Shown piece by piece: positions 7,653 through 16,818 of a DNA stretch of 64,000 nucleotides. The stretch comes from Micromonospora siamensis (GTDB lineage Bacteria > Actinomycetota > Actinomycetes > Mycobacteriales > Micromonosporaceae), in NCBI RefSeq assembly GCF_900090305.1, contig NZ_LT607751.1, positions 4,402,001 through 4,466,000 of the forward strand, read 5' to 3'. Within the stretch, counting starts at the first letter, position 1; every line of letters starts with the position of its first letter. The notes under the pieces are model-generated. The model had not been told where the DNA came from. It saw only the letters and a list, made by a program, of their open reading frames with translations, and did no database searches. The position numbers were made by a program, and so were the translations under genes.

Positions 7653-9419
7653 GTGAAACCGAGAAAAGGCCTGCTGCTGGGCACCACCCTCGCGCTCGTC
7701 CTGGGCCTGACCGCCTGCGGTGACGGCGGCTCCGACTCCAAAGGCACCGACTCGAAGGCGCCGGCCGAGTTCAACGCCGGCACGAAGGGCGTCGTGCGCC
7801 CGTCGGACAAGCAGGGCGGCACCCTGCGCTTCGGCTACAGCTCCGACCCGGACTCCCTCGACCCGACCCGGATCTACTACGCGTCCGGCCAGAACTTCAT
7901 GCGGTCGTTCTACAACCGCACCCTGCTGACCCCCGACTCGAAGCCCGGCCCGGACGGTCTGCAACTGGTGCCCGACCTGGCCGCGGCGATGCCGCAGATC
8001 AGCCCGGACAAGCTGACGTACACGTTCACCCTGCGCAAGGGCATCGCGTTCGAGGACGGGACGCCGGTCCACTCCAAGGACGTGAAGTACGCCATCGAGC
8101 GGACCTTCGCCCAGGACGTGCTCTCCGGCGGCCCGACCTATCTGATCGACCAACTGGACCAGGGCCAGAATTACCCCGGCCCGTACAAGGACACCGATCC
8201 GGAGAAGCTCGGCCTGCGCTCGGTGCAGACGCCCGACGACCAGACCATCGTCTTCAAGCTGGCCAAGCCGTTCGCCGACTTCCTCTACCTGCTGCCGATG
8301 GCGCCGGGCGCGGTGCCCAGGGCCAAGGACACCGGTGCGAAGTACACCGCGCACCCGATATCCACGGGCCCGTACATGTTCGAGACGGTCGACCCGGGCA
8401 AGAAGATCACCATGGTGCGCAACCCGCACTGGGACCGGGCCACCGACCAGGTCCGCAAGGCCCTGCCCGACCGCATCGAGGTCACCCTGCAGATGCAACC
8501 CGACGAGTTGGACAAGCAGTTGCTCGACGGCACGCTCGACCTCGACTTCGCGCAGACCGGTGTGCAGCAGGCCGCCCAGGCGAAGATCCTGCTGGACAAG
8601 AACCTCAAGAAGCAGGCCGACGAGCCGGTGACCGGCTTCATCCGCTACTTCACCATCAGCACGAAGGTGCCGCCGTTCGACAACATCCACTGCCGCCGCG
8701 CCGTCCAGTACGCCGCGGACAAGACCGCGCTGCAGACCGCCCGGGGTGGCGCAGACGCCGGCGGTGACATCGCCACCAACATGCTGCCGCCGAACATCGC
8801 CGGGCACGACCCCAACCTCGACCCGTTCGGCAGCAAGCAGGGCAAGCCGCAGATCGACAAGGCGAAGCAGGAGTTGGCGGCCTGCGGCAGGCCGAACGGC
8901 TTCGAGACGAAGATCGCCGTCCGGAACAAGGGCAAGGAGCCCAAGACCGCCGAGGCGCTGCAACAGTCCCTCGCCCAGGTCGGCATCAAGGCCACCATCG
9001 ACCAGTCCGACGCGTCGCTGTACTTCCGCTCCACCATCGGCTCGCCGGACAACGTGCACAAGAAGGGCTACGGCATCATGACCGCCGGCTGGGGCGCGGA
9101 CTTCCCGACCGGCACCGGCTTCCTCCAGGTCCTGGTGGACGGCCGGCTGATCCAGCAGAGCGGCAACAACAACTACGCCGAGCTCAACGACCCGGCGATC
9201 AACGGCCTGATCGACCAGGCCACCGCCGAGTCGGACCCGGCCAAGGCCGCCGATCTCTGGAAGCAGATCAACGCCAAGGTGATGGACACCGCCACCCAAC
9301 TGCCCTTCGTGTACGACAAGGCGCTGAACTACCGCAACCCGCGGCTGACCAACGTCTACGTCTACTCGTACTTCGGCGAATGGGACTTCGGGTCGCTCGG
9401 TGTCAGCGACGGCAAGTGA
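7653..9419 (+). CDS. Peptide-binding lipoprotein of the ABC importer (SBP family 5)
   Basis: 588 aa, GTG start with AAGGAGG eight bases upstream. A lipoprotein signal is clear: KPRKG basic start, hydrophobic LLLGTTLALVLG, lipobox LTAC with the modified Cys near residue 26. A Gly/Ser/Asp-rich tether follows. The mature part begins with the family-5 pattern (GGTLRFGYSSDPDSLDP...). A YTFTLRKGIAFEDGTPVHSKDVKYAIERTF block is the SBP_bac_5 signature. Such proteins capture di- or oligopeptides, or sometimes other solutes, outside the membrane. Substrate cannot be told from sequence. Confidence 0.92.
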   Translation: MKPRKGLLLGTTLALVLGLTACGDGGSDSKGTDSKAPAEFNAGTKGVVRPSDKQGGTLRFGYSSDPDSLDPTRIYYASGQNFMRSFYNRTLLTPDSKPGPDGLQLVPDLAAAMPQISPDKLTYTFTLRKGIAFEDGTPVHSKDVKYAIERTFAQDVLSGGPTYLIDQLDQGQNYPGPYKDTDPEKLGLRSVQTPDDQTIVFKLAKPFADFLYLLPMAPGAVPRAKDTGAKYTAHPISTGPYMFETVDPGKKITMVRNPHWDRATDQVRKALPDRIEVTLQMQPDELDKQLLDGTLDLDFAQTGVQQAAQAKILLDKNLKKQADEPVTGFIRYFTISTKVPPFDNIHCRRAVQYAADKTALQTARGGADAGGDIATNMLPPNIAGHDPNLDPFGSKQGKPQIDKAKQELAACGRPNGFETKIAVRNKGKEPKTAEALQQSLAQVGIKATIDQSDASLYFRSTIGSPDNVHKKGYGIMTAGWGADFPTGTGFLQVLVDGRLIQQSGNNNYAELNDPAINGLIDQATAESDPAKAADLWKQINAKVMDTATQLPFVYDKALNYRNPRLTNVYVYSYFGEWDFGSLGVSDGK

Positions 9420-9523
9420 CCCGGCCGAGGTGTTCCTGCGAGTAGCGGAAGGCAGGTGAAGGTCGCTCCGCCGGTCGAGGTCACGGGCAGCCCAGTGGCA
9501 CCGGCCGGCGGTGGGCCGACGAC

Positions 9524-10525
9524 ATGACCCACTACATCATCCGCCGCGTGCTGACGTCGGTCGTACTCATGATCATCATCTCCATGGTCACCTTCGGGGT
9601 CTTCTTCATGGTGCCGAAGCTCGCCGGCACCAACCCCGCCGAGCTGTACGTCGGCAAGCAGGCCACCCCGGCGGACGTGGCGGCGACCGCCCGCAAGCTC
9701 GGCCTGGACCAGCCGGTCACCGTGCAGTACGCGAGGTTCGCCAAGGGACTGGTGGCCGGCCGCGACTTCGACGACGGTCCGAACCGGACCCACTGCGCCG
9801 CACCCTGCTTCGGCTACTCGTTCCGCAACGACCGGCCGGTCTGGCCGCTGCTGCTCGACCGGCTGCCGGTGACCGCCTCACTGGCCGTCGGCGCCGCCGT
9901 CCTCTGGCTGGCCGGCGGCGTGCTCGCCGGGGTCGTCTCGGCGCTGCGCCGGGGCGGCGCCCTGGACCGGACGATGATGGTGCTGGCCCTGGCCGGGGTC
10001 TCCCTGCCGGTCTACTTCACCGGCCTGCTCGCCCAACTCGTCTTCGTGCACACCCTGCACTGGCTGCCCGGCGGCGAGTACGTCAACTTCGCCGACGACC
10101 CGGGTGGCTGGGCGGCGAAACTGCTGCTGGGCTGGGTGACGCTGGCCCTGCTCTACGCCGCCGCGTACGCCCGGCTCACCCGGGCGCAGATGCTGGAGAC
10201 GGTCGGCGAGGACTACATCCGCACCGCACGGGCCAAGGGGCTGCGGGAGCGGACCGTGATCGGCAAACACGTGATGCGCTCGGTGCTCACCCCGCTGGTC
10301 ACCATCTTCGGCCTGGACATCGGGGGCCTGCTCGGCGGCGCGATCCTCACCGAGTCGGTGTTCGGCCTGCCCGGCATCGGACGGCTGTCCATCGACGCGG
10401 TGAACACCAAGGACCTGCCGGTCGTCCTGGGCGTCACGCTGTTCGGCGCGCTGTTCATCGTGCTGGCGAACTTCATCGTCGACCTGCTCTACGCCGTGAT
10501 CGACCCACGGGTACGGCTGGGCTGA
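9524..10525 (+). CDS. dppB: Peptide ABC transporter permease, DppB/OppB type
   Basis: 333 aa. The N-terminal helix begins at once (YIIRRVLTSVVLMIIISMVTFGVFFMV), as in DppB proteins. A periplasmic-type loop of about 80 residues precedes five more helices. The EAA loop is EDYIRTARAKGLRERTVIGKHVMRSVLTP (around residue 225). A CAAPCFGYSF insertion in the loop carries two Cys. The 104-bp gap after the binding-protein gene is the largest in the operon and contains no hairpin that I can see, so cotranscription is likely. Confidence 0.9.
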   Translation: MTHYIIRRVLTSVVLMIIISMVTFGVFFMVPKLAGTNPAELYVGKQATPADVAATARKLGLDQPVTVQYARFAKGLVAGRDFDDGPNRTHCAAPCFGYSFRNDRPVWPLLLDRLPVTASLAVGAAVLWLAGGVLAGVVSALRRGGALDRTMMVLALAGVSLPVYFTGLLAQLVFVHTLHWLPGGEYVNFADDPGGWAAKLLLGWVTLALLYAAAYARLTRAQMLETVGEDYIRTARAKGLRERTVIGKHVMRSVLTPLVTIFGLDIGGLLGGAILTESVFGLPGIGRLSIDAVNTKDLPVVLGVTLFGALFIVLANFIVDLLYAVIDPRVRLG

Positions 10526-10536
10526 AAGGGGCGGAC

Positions 10537-11616
10537 ATGTCATCGTCGAACTTCGTCACCACGACCGACCGGGTCCCGGGTCCCCGGCGTGGTCCGGACC
10601 CGACGGCCTTCCTCGACGTGCGGGACCTGCGCATCCACTTCCCCACCGACGACGGCGTGGTCAAGGCGGTCGACGGTGTCTCGTTCACCCTGGAACGCGG
10701 TCGCACCCTCGGCATCGTCGGCGAGTCCGGCTCCGGAAAGAGCGTCACCAGCCTCGGGATCCTCGGACTGCACCGGCGCGGGAACACCCGGATCAGCGGC
10801 GAGGTGTGGCTCGACGGCGAGGAACTGGTCTGCGCGCCACCGGAACGGGTCCGCCAGCTGCGCGGCCGGAAAATGGCGATGATCTTCCAGGACCCGTTGA
10901 CCGCGATGCACCCGTACTTCACGGTCGGGGCGCAGATCGTCGAGGCGTACCGGGTGCACCACCGGGTGTCCCGGGCGGTGGCCCGCAGGCGGGCCGTCGA
11001 CCTGCTCGGCCGGGTCGGCATCCCGCAGCCGGCCAGACGGGTCGACGACCACCCGCACCAGTTCTCCGGCGGCATGCGCCAGCGCGCGATGATCGCGATG
11101 GCGCTGGCCAACGACCCGGAGCTGCTCATCGCCGACGAGCCGACCACCGCGCTGGACGTCACCGTGCAGGCGCAGATCCTCGACCTGATCCGCGACCTGC
11201 AGGACGAGTACCGCTCGGCGGTGCTGATCATCACCCACGACCTCGGCGTCGTGGCGGAGCTGGCCGACGACATCCTGGTGATGTACGCGGGCCGGTGCGT
11301 CGAGGAGGGCTCGGCGCAGACCCTGTTCCGCCGGCCCGAGCACCCGTACACGTGGGGCCTGCTCGGCTCGATGCCGCGGGTGGACCGGGCGGCCCGGGAC
11401 CGGCTCGTCCCGATCAAGGGCAGCCCACCGAGCCTGATCAACCTGCCCACCGGCTGTGCCTTCCACCCGCGCTGCCCCTACCAGGGCCGCGACGGCATCC
11501 CGTGCCGCACGCAGGTGCCCGACCTCGCCCAGGGCAGCGACCACGGCGTGGCCTGTCATCTTTCGCCGGCCGAGCGCCGTCGCACGTTCGCCGAGGACAT
11601 CGCCCCGGCGCTGTAG
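10537..11616 (+). CDS. dppD: Peptide ABC transporter ATPase, DppD/OppD type
   Basis: 359 aa, ATG 11 bp after dppB, ribosome site AAAGGGGCGG. Complete ABC domain: Walker A GESGSGKS (about residue 68), signature FSGGMRQR, Walker [14 protein letters not shown]-loop ITHDLG. A C-terminal oligopeptide/dipeptide extension follows, with the Cys cluster [17 protein letters not shown] and a later Cys that in this family binds an Fe-S cluster or stabilises the domain. Powers import together with the DppF-type ATPase encoded next. Confidence 0.92.
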   Translation: MSSSNFVTTTDRVPGPRRGPDPTAFLDVRDLRIHFPTDDGVVKAVDGVSFTLERGRTLGIVGESGSGKSVTSLGILGLHRRGNTRISGEVWLDGEELVCAPPERVRQLRGRKMAMIFQDPLTAMHPYFTVGAQIVEAYRVHHRVSRAVARRRAVDLLGRVGIPQPARRVDDHPHQFSGGMRQRAMIAMALANDPELLIADEPTTALDVTVQAQILDLIRDLQDEYRSAVLIITHDLGVVAELADDILVMYAGRCVEEGSAQTLFRRPEHPYTWGLLGSMPRVDRAARDRLVPIKGSPPSLINLPTGCAFHPRCPYQGRDGIPCRTQVPDLAQGSDHGVACHLSPAERRRTFAEDIAPAL

Positions 11617-11644
11617 GCCGGACCGTCTCAGCAGAGGAGCAGCC

Positions 11645-12754
11645 GTGTCCGCGCACACCTCGACCGATCGCCCCACCGTCCGCCCCGGGACCGACGACCT
11701 GCTGCGGGTGACGGGACTGGAGAAACACTTCCCGATCACCCGGGGGGCGCTCGTCCGCCGCACCGTCGGGGCGGTGCGGGCGGTGGACGGCGTCGACCTC
11801 ACCGTGGCCACCGGCGAGACGCTCGGGCTGGTCGGCGAGTCCGGCTGCGGCAAGTCCACCACCGGGCGGCTGATCAGCCGGCTGCTCAGCCCGACCGGCG
11901 GGCGGATCGTCTTCGACGGCCGCGACATCACCGACCTCTCCGTACGCCGGATGCGTCCGCTGCGCCGCGAGATCCAGATGATCTTCCAGGATCCGTACTC
12001 GTCGTTGAACCCCCGGCACACCGTGGGCACCATCGTCGGCGCGCCGTTGCGGGTGCAGGACATCCCGACCCCGCACGGCGTCAAGCGCGCCGTGCAGGAC
12101 CTGCTGGAGCTGGTCGGGCTCAACCCCGAGCACTACAACCGCTACCCGCACGAGTTCTCCGGCGGCCAGCGCCAGCGCATCGGCATCGCCCGGGCCCTCG
12201 CCCTGCGGCCGAAGCTGATCGTCGCCGACGAACCGGTCTCGGCGCTGGACGTCTCCATCCAGGCGCAGGTGGTCAACCTCCTCGACGACCTGCAACGGGA
12301 GCTGAACCTGACCTACGTGTTCATCGCGCACGACCTGTCGGTGGTCAGACACATCTGCGACCGGGTCGCGGTGATGTACCTGGGCAAGGTCGTCGAGGTG
12401 GCGTCGCGGGACGCGCTCTACGCGACACCCCTGCACCCGTACACCCTGGCCCTGCTCTCGGCCGTGCCGGTGCCGGACCCGGACCGGCGCGACCGGGCCC
12501 AGCGGGAGCGGATCCTGCTCACCGGGGACGTGCCGAGCCCGGTCGACCCGCCGTCCGGATGCCGGTTCCGCACCCGCTGCTGGAAGGCGCGGGAGCGCTG
12601 CGAGCGGGAGGTGCCGGCGCTGCGCGAGCTGGCCGGTGGCCACCTGGTGGCGTGCCACTTCCCCGTCGAGGACGACGAACGCACCCCGCGGGGGCGGATC
12701 GCCGCGCACCTGGCCGCCGGCAGCATGCCGCCGACGAGCACCGCGCCCGCCTGA
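11645..12754 (+). CDS. dppF: Peptide ABC transporter ATPase, DppF/OppF type
   Basis: 369 aa, GTG start with AGAGGAGCAGCC upstream. Walker [10 protein letters not shown], signature FSGGQRQR, Walker [14 protein letters not shown]-loop IAHDLSVV. The oligo_HPY C-terminal motif is present, with the Cys pattern [14 protein letters not shown]. Contains the DppF-type insertion [19 protein letters not shown] before Walker A. Last gene of the importer operon. Its stop codon is inside a 9-bp inverted repeat that also holds the stop of the convergent psd gene. Confidence 0.92.
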   Translation: MSAHTSTDRPTVRPGTDDLLRVTGLEKHFPITRGALVRRTVGAVRAVDGVDLTVATGETLGLVGESGCGKSTTGRLISRLLSPTGGRIVFDGRDITDLSVRRMRPLRREIQMIFQDPYSSLNPRHTVGTIVGAPLRVQDIPTPHGVKRAVQDLLELVGLNPEHYNRYPHEFSGGQRQRIGIARALALRPKLIVADEPVSALDVSIQAQVVNLLDDLQRELNLTYVFIAHDLSVVRHICDRVAVMYLGKVVEVASRDALYATPLHPYTLALLSAVPVPDPDRRDRAQRERILLTGDVPSPVDPPSGCRFRTRCWKARERCEREVPALRELAGGHLVACHFPVEDDERTPRGRIAAHLAAGSMPPTSTAPA

Positions 12755-12782
12755 CCCGGCACCGCCCGTCCCCGCCGGGTCA
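12752..12782. terminator. Bidirectional hairpin between dppF and psd
   Basis: TGACCCGGC (12752-12760) is perfectly complementary to GCCGGGTCA (12774-12782) with a 13-base loop. Each arm contains the stop codon of one of the two convergent genes. There is no U-tract, as is usual in high-GC actinomycetes. Confidence 0.6.
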
Positions 12783-13676
12783 GTCCTCGGTCGGTACGCG
12801 AACGTCGGGCATGTTGAGGTCGCCGGTGGGTGCGGCGGCGGGTGGAGAGCCGAGCCGCTCACCCATGCGTACGGTTGCCCCGTCCGCCAGCGGTTCGATC
12901 GTCCCGGCGTCCGGTGCGCACACCAGCACGACCGTGGAACCGAACTCGAAGTGTCCGAGCGCGCCGCCGGTCTCCACGGCGATCGGCGGGTCGTACCGAC
13001 GGTGTTGCACCTCCCGACGCCGGGCGTTCGTGTGCAGGTCGTCGAACGCGAGGCGGGTCATGCCCACCATGGTTGCGCCGACCGCGATGATCGCCATCCG
13101 GCCGCCGCGCTCACCCTCAACCTCCACGACGATGCGCTCGTTCACGGCGAAGAGATTGGCCACGTTGGCCACCGCGGCGACATTGACCGGCCAGAGTTCA
13201 CCAGGGATGTAGGTGGCCGCGGTGACATTTCCGGACACCGGAAAGTGAATGCGGTGGTAGTCCTTGGGCGAGAGATACAGCGTGGTGTACGTACCCCCCT
13301 CGAAACAGTCCGCCAACTCGCGGTCGCCGAGCAGCGCGGCAAGGGAGTAATTGCGCCCCTTCGCCTGCACGAGCGTGTCGTCTTTCACGATTCCGTACGC
13401 GCCGACGGTGGCGTCCACCGGGGAGACGATGGCGTCCGCCGCAAGGGGACGCAGGCCCGGCCTGAGGGTGCGGGTGAAGAAGGCGTTGACGGTCGGATAC
13501 TGCTCGAGCGGCAGCGCCGCCTCCTCCGGGCGGGCGCCGAAAACGCGGCTGTAGGTGCGGTACACCGGACCGCGCCACCGACCGGGAACGGTGCGCGTGG
13601 CAAGCCACCCGGCTGCGCGACTGAGCGCATGCTTCGGGAGCATCGAGAGGACAAGAATGAGCATTCGGCCGCGCAT
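12780..13676 (-). CDS. psd: Phosphatidylserine decarboxylase
   Basis: 298 aa. Converts phosphatidylserine to phosphatidylethanolamine at the membrane as a self-cleaving pyruvoyl enzyme. Conserved pieces are NAFFTRTLRPGLRP, SPVDATVG, LSPKDYHRIHFPV (active-site His), VGATMVG and the processing site FGSTVV with the pyruvoyl-forming Ser near residue 247. The usual LGST motif is FGST here. Length is that of the bacterial proenzyme. The start at 13676 has a weak ribosome site; a second ATG five codons in is possible. No pssA is adjacent. Confidence 0.92.
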   Translation of the reverse strand: MRGRMLILVLSMLPKHALSRAAGWLATRTVPGRWRGPVYRTYSRVFGARPEEAALPLEQYPTVNAFFTRTLRPGLRPLAADAIVSPVDATVGAYGIVKDDTLVQAKGRNYSLAALLGDRELADCFEGGTYTTLYLSPKDYHRIHFPVSGNVTAATYIPGELWPVNVAAVANVANLFAVNERIVVEVEGERGGRMAIIAVGATMVGMTRLAFDDLHTNARRREVQHRRYDPPIAVETGGALGHFEFGSTVVLVCAPDAGTIEPLADGATVRMGERLGSPPAAAPTGDLNMPDVRVPTED

Positions 13677-13774
13677 CGAGGAATTCTAGCGACCCACAAT
13701 TCGCGGTTCGATGCCGACTCAGGCCGGTCGGGGACGTCCCACCCGACCGGCCCGGTACGCCCTTCCGCGCCGGC

Positions 13775-14221
13775 CTAGGGGAAGAAGTCCACGCCGGCGG
13801 AGCTGATCTCCATGGTGTTCTGCTGGTCGGTGGCGCCGTTGAACCGGACGCCGAGGGTCACCCCGACGCCCCAGAGCACCTCCGGCCGGTTGGGCACCGC
13901 GAACCGGAGCATCTCCCACGCCGACGGCGCGAGGTTCAGCCCGTCGTGCGCGGCGATCCTGCGCTCACCGTCGAACACGTGCACGTTCGTCAGCGCCGCC
14001 TGGTTCGACTCGCAGCGCAGCCGCACCAGCGCAGAGTCGATCGCCAGCCGGTTGTCGTTGACGATCACCGGGGTCGGGATACCGAAGTGCAGCCAGTTCG
14101 TCGTACCCGACCGGCCGATCAACCGGATGAAGAATCCGGCTCGCCACTCGCTTCTCATGCGGTCGGGAAACTCGACCGCCAGGCTGTGACCGTGTGCCCA
14201 CATCGCCTGTGCCAACGCCAT
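13775..14221 (-). CDS. DUF6623-like single-domain protein
   Basis: 148 aa, ATG with GAGAGGACACGGCC upstream. Almost the whole protein is one domain that recurs as the N-terminal half of the metalloprotease at 14719-15672. Shared landmarks are QAMWxHGH at the start, WRAGFF, TNWxHF, PTPVIVND, NVHVxDGERRIAAHDGLNL and LWGVGV. The pattern resembles DUF6623, which I recall as a beta-sandwich-like domain of unknown function. No signal peptide or membrane segment. Third gene of a compact three-gene minus-strand operon (gap 31 bp). Confidence 0.75.
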   Translation of the reverse strand: MALAQAMWAHGHSLAVEFPDRMRSEWRAGFFIRLIGRSGTTNWLHFGIPTPVIVNDNRLAIDSALVRLRCESNQAALTNVHVFDGERRIAAHDGLNLAPSAWEMLRFAVPNRPEVLWGVGVTLGVRFNGATDQQNTMEISSAGVDFFP

Positions 14222-14252
14222 GGCCGTGTCCTCTCGTCGCGTTCGGTGTCGT

Positions 14253-14705
14253 TCAGCGGTCGCTCAGCCTGGAGCGGGAAAGATCGCGAATGGTCTCCGA
14301 GTCGCTGCTCTCGGCCAGCCGGCTCAGGGAACGTTCGAGCCCGGGGGTGAGCGAGGGCCCCAGCGCGCGGATGACGAGCTTCTCCACGGCCACGTCTCCG
14401 ACGTCGATGAGCCGCTCGGCCACCCGGTTGCGGGCGTCCTCGGGCAGGTTGGTCAGCGCCGACGCGGAAGCGATCCGCAGCAGCGGCTCGTCGCTCACGG
14501 CGGCGTCGTCGACCACCTGATGGGCGGTGCCGTCGGGAAGCAGGCTGGCCGCGTAGACGGCCTTGCTGGCCAGCATCACGTTGTCGTCGCGCGCCAGGAC
14601 CCGCAGGTGTTCCGCGGCCTCCGGCCCGGCCGCCGAGGCGATCGCCCGGTAGTCCGGCTCGTCGCTGCTCAGCAGGCGACGCAGTTCGTCCAGGGAAATC
14701 GACAT
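14253..14705 (-). CDS. HEAT-repeat-like protein
   Basis: 150 aa, ATG preceded by GGGAGAAGAC. All-helical with repeating Ala/Leu-rich pairs (AEHLRVLARDDNVMLASKAVYAASLL, then LLRIASASALTNLP, then VEKLVIRALG), consistent with about four short HEAT/ARM-type repeats. No catalytic motif. Such folds mediate protein-protein contacts. It sits 13 bp after the metalloprotease gene and 31 bp before the DUF6623-like gene, so it probably serves as an adaptor in the same system. Family assigned by pattern only. Confidence 0.6.
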   Translation of the reverse strand: MSISLDELRRLLSSDEPDYRAIASAAGPEAAEHLRVLARDDNVMLASKAVYAASLLPDGTAHQVVDDAAVSDEPLLRIASASALTNLPEDARNRVAERLIDVGDVAVEKLVIRALGPSLTPGLERSLSRLAESSDSETIRDLSRSRLSDR

Positions 14706-14718
14706 GTCTTCTCCCGCC

Positions 14719-15672
14719 TCACGGATTGACCGTCAGTGCGCTGCCGCGCATGGTCGTGATCTCGGAGTTGATGAGGTCCGGGGGTGGGTTGGTGATGTTG
14801 TCCGTGCCGTTGCCGGTCATCAGCCGGTTGTTGTCGTTCACGTGGTTCAGGCCGAGCACGTGCCCCACCTCGTGGCCGAGCGTCCACCGGCTCGCACCGC
14901 TGGCCACCACCGCGCCGGGCCGCCCGTCCGGGTGCGCGGCGCAGCCGTTCAACGGCGGATTGGTCGCCTGGACGAAGTAGACGACGACGTCGTTGGTGCC
15001 GACGTTGTTGCGGTTGCCGAAGAGGGTCCGTTGCTCCTCGGTGGTCTCGCCCCGGCTGCACCCGCCGACGTCGACCACGTTGAGCGCGGGCAGGTTCAGG
15101 TTCTCGTCGCTGGCCCGGACCACCCGGAAGCCGGCCGGCTCGTACGACTCGCGCATCCCGGCGACCATCTGGTCGATGGTGAACCGGGTCGGCGCGGTCA
15201 GCACCTTGACGTGCAGGCGCACCGTCTCCACCAGCGTGAGATCGCAGCCGGCGGCGGCGAACTCCAGGGTGTTCTGCGCGTCGCTGCCCCCGGAGAAGCG
15301 CACCCCGATCGAGATGCCGACGCCCCACAGCACGTCCGGTTTACCCGGTACGTCGAAGCGGGAGAAACCGAACGCCGACGGCGACAGGTTGAGCCCGTCG
15401 TGGGCGGCGATGCGGCGCTCGCCGTCGTACACGTGGACGTTCGTCACCGCCGCGGCGGTGGAGTTCGCGCGGAACCGCAGCATGACCGAATCCGTCATCT
15501 GCCGTTTGTCGTTCACGATGACCGGTGTCGGCACCGCGAAATGGAACCAGTTGGTGGTGTTGGGTCTGCCGACCACGCGGACGAAGAACCCCGCGCGCCA
15601 GATACTGGCCAGACCAGCGGGATTCTCGACCCGCATGGTGTGGCCGTGCGTCCACATCGCCTGGGTGATCAC
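14719..15672 (-). CDS. DUF6623-like domain fused to a zinc metalloprotease
   Basis: 317 aa from GTG 15672, chosen because the downstream paralogue starts at the same QAMW motif. The frame is open for 34 more codons to a GTG at 15774 without homology. Residues 1-145 are the DUF6623-like domain. Residues about 155-317 form a matrixin-like peptidase with HEVGHVLGLNH at about 267-277 (three zinc ligands and catalytic Glu) and a Met-turn-like RLMTGNG just after. There is no signal peptide, so cytoplasmic action or non-classical export must be considered. Head of a three-gene operon with a HEAT-like protein and a second DUF6623-like protein. Confidence 0.75.
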   Translation of the reverse strand: MITQAMWTHGHTMRVENPAGLASIWRAGFFVRVVGRPNTTNWFHFAVPTPVIVNDKRQMTDSVMLRFRANSTAAAVTNVHVYDGERRIAAHDGLNLSPSAFGFSRFDVPGKPDVLWGVGISIGVRFSGGSDAQNTLEFAAAGCDLTLVETVRLHVKVLTAPTRFTIDQMVAGMRESYEPAGFRVVRASDENLNLPALNVVDVGGCSRGETTEEQRTLFGNRNNVGTNDVVVYFVQATNPPLNGCAAHPDGRPGAVVASGASRWTLGHEVGHVLGLNHVNDNNRLMTGNGTDNITNPPPDLINSEITTMRGSALTVNP

Positions 15673-15965
15673 AACGGCACCACGCCCTTTGTCGTGCGGT
15701 TGACAAAGCCTGAGGTGAAGGAATGGGGAATCCCCGAGAATTGCGCCGACCGGCTCGGTGACTTCGAGTTTCACGCAGCGTGAAGGCAGCCGCTATCCGG
15801 TGGATGACAGCTGAGCCGGTGCCATCCGACGGTGCCGACCGCGGCGCCACCGTTGACGTGGCCGCCGTGGTGAAGCCTTACGCCGACGCCGCCCAACGGG
15901 TCCGGAGGGGCGATCATGACCGGCTACGATCGGCGTCGACCGTCCACTGAGCACCGGAGGCAGCC

Positions 15966-16814
15966 ATGACGGAGACGCCCACCCCCGGCACGCCGCCTCG
16001 GCCCGAGGAGCGCCCACCGTCGTCGCGGATCGATCCGAGCGTGCCGCACGCCGCCCGCCGCTACGACTACTGGCTGGGCGGCAAGGACAACTTCGCCGCC
16101 GACCGGGCCTCCGGTGACGCGGTGGCCGCCGCGTACCCGTCGATCCGGACGACCGTGATCGAGAACCGGAAGTTCATGCAGCGGGTCACCCGACACCTGG
16201 CGCGCTCCGGCGTCCGGCAGTTCCTGGACATCGGCACCGGCATCCCGACCAGCCCGAACATGCACGAGATCGCGCAGGCGGTGGCCCCGGAGTCCCGGGT
16301 GGTCTACGTCGACAACGACCCGATCGTGCTGGCGCACGCCCGGGCCCTGCTGACCAGCTCACCGCAGGGCGCCACCGCGTACGTCGACGCGGACCTGCGG
16401 GACCCGGAGCGGATCCTGGCCGACCCCGAGCTGCGGGCGACGCTCGACCTCGACCGGCCGGTCGCGCTGATGCTGATCGCGATCCTGCACTTCCTGCCCG
16501 ACGGCGACGACCCGTACGGTGTCACCCGCCGGCTGGTGGACGCGCTGCCGTCGGGCAGCCACGTGGTGATCTCGCACGCCACCACCGACCTGGTGCCCCG
16601 ACAGATCGCGGCCACCGCCGCCCCGTCCACCCGCAGCAGCATGATCGACATGGCGTTCCGCGGTCGGGACCAGTTCGCGGCGTTCTTCGACGGGCTGGAG
16701 CTGCTGGAACCGGGGATCACCCCGGTCACCGAGTGGCTGCCCGACGACGCGCCCGAGCAGCGCACCCCGGTGGCGCAGGCGTCGATGTACGCGGCGGTCG
16801 CCCGCAAGCCCTAA
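15966..16814 (+). CDS. SAM-dependent methyltransferase, DUF574 family
   Basis: 282 aa, ATG with ACCGGAGGCAGCC upstream. Actinobacteria carry many copies of this family (S-adenosyl methyltransferase, DUF574). Its signature is visible as PHAARRYDYWLGGKDNF, then VIENRKFMQR, then a Rossmann SAM motif FLDIGTGIPT. VYVDNDPIVLAHARALL supplies the acidic residue at the end of strand 2. Substrate unknown for almost all members. Ends 4 bp from the end of the convergent oxidoreductase gene; no partner. Confidence 0.85.
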   Translation: MTETPTPGTPPRPEERPPSSRIDPSVPHAARRYDYWLGGKDNFAADRASGDAVAAAYPSIRTTVIENRKFMQRVTRHLARSGVRQFLDIGTGIPTSPNMHEIAQAVAPESRVVYVDNDPIVLAHARALLTSSPQGATAYVDADLRDPERILADPELRATLDLDRPVALMLIAILHFLPDGDDPYGVTRRLVDALPSGSHVVISHATTDLVPRQIAATAAPSTRSSMIDMAFRGRDQFAAFFDGLELLEPGITPVTEWLPDDAPEQRTPVAQASMYAAVARKP

Positions 16815-16818
16815 CCCG

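Noticed and set aside
7464..9299. 611-codon minus-strand frame opposite the peptide-binding protein gene
   Set aside because: Antisense shadow; the plus strand encodes a clear lipoprotein and SBP family 5 protein.
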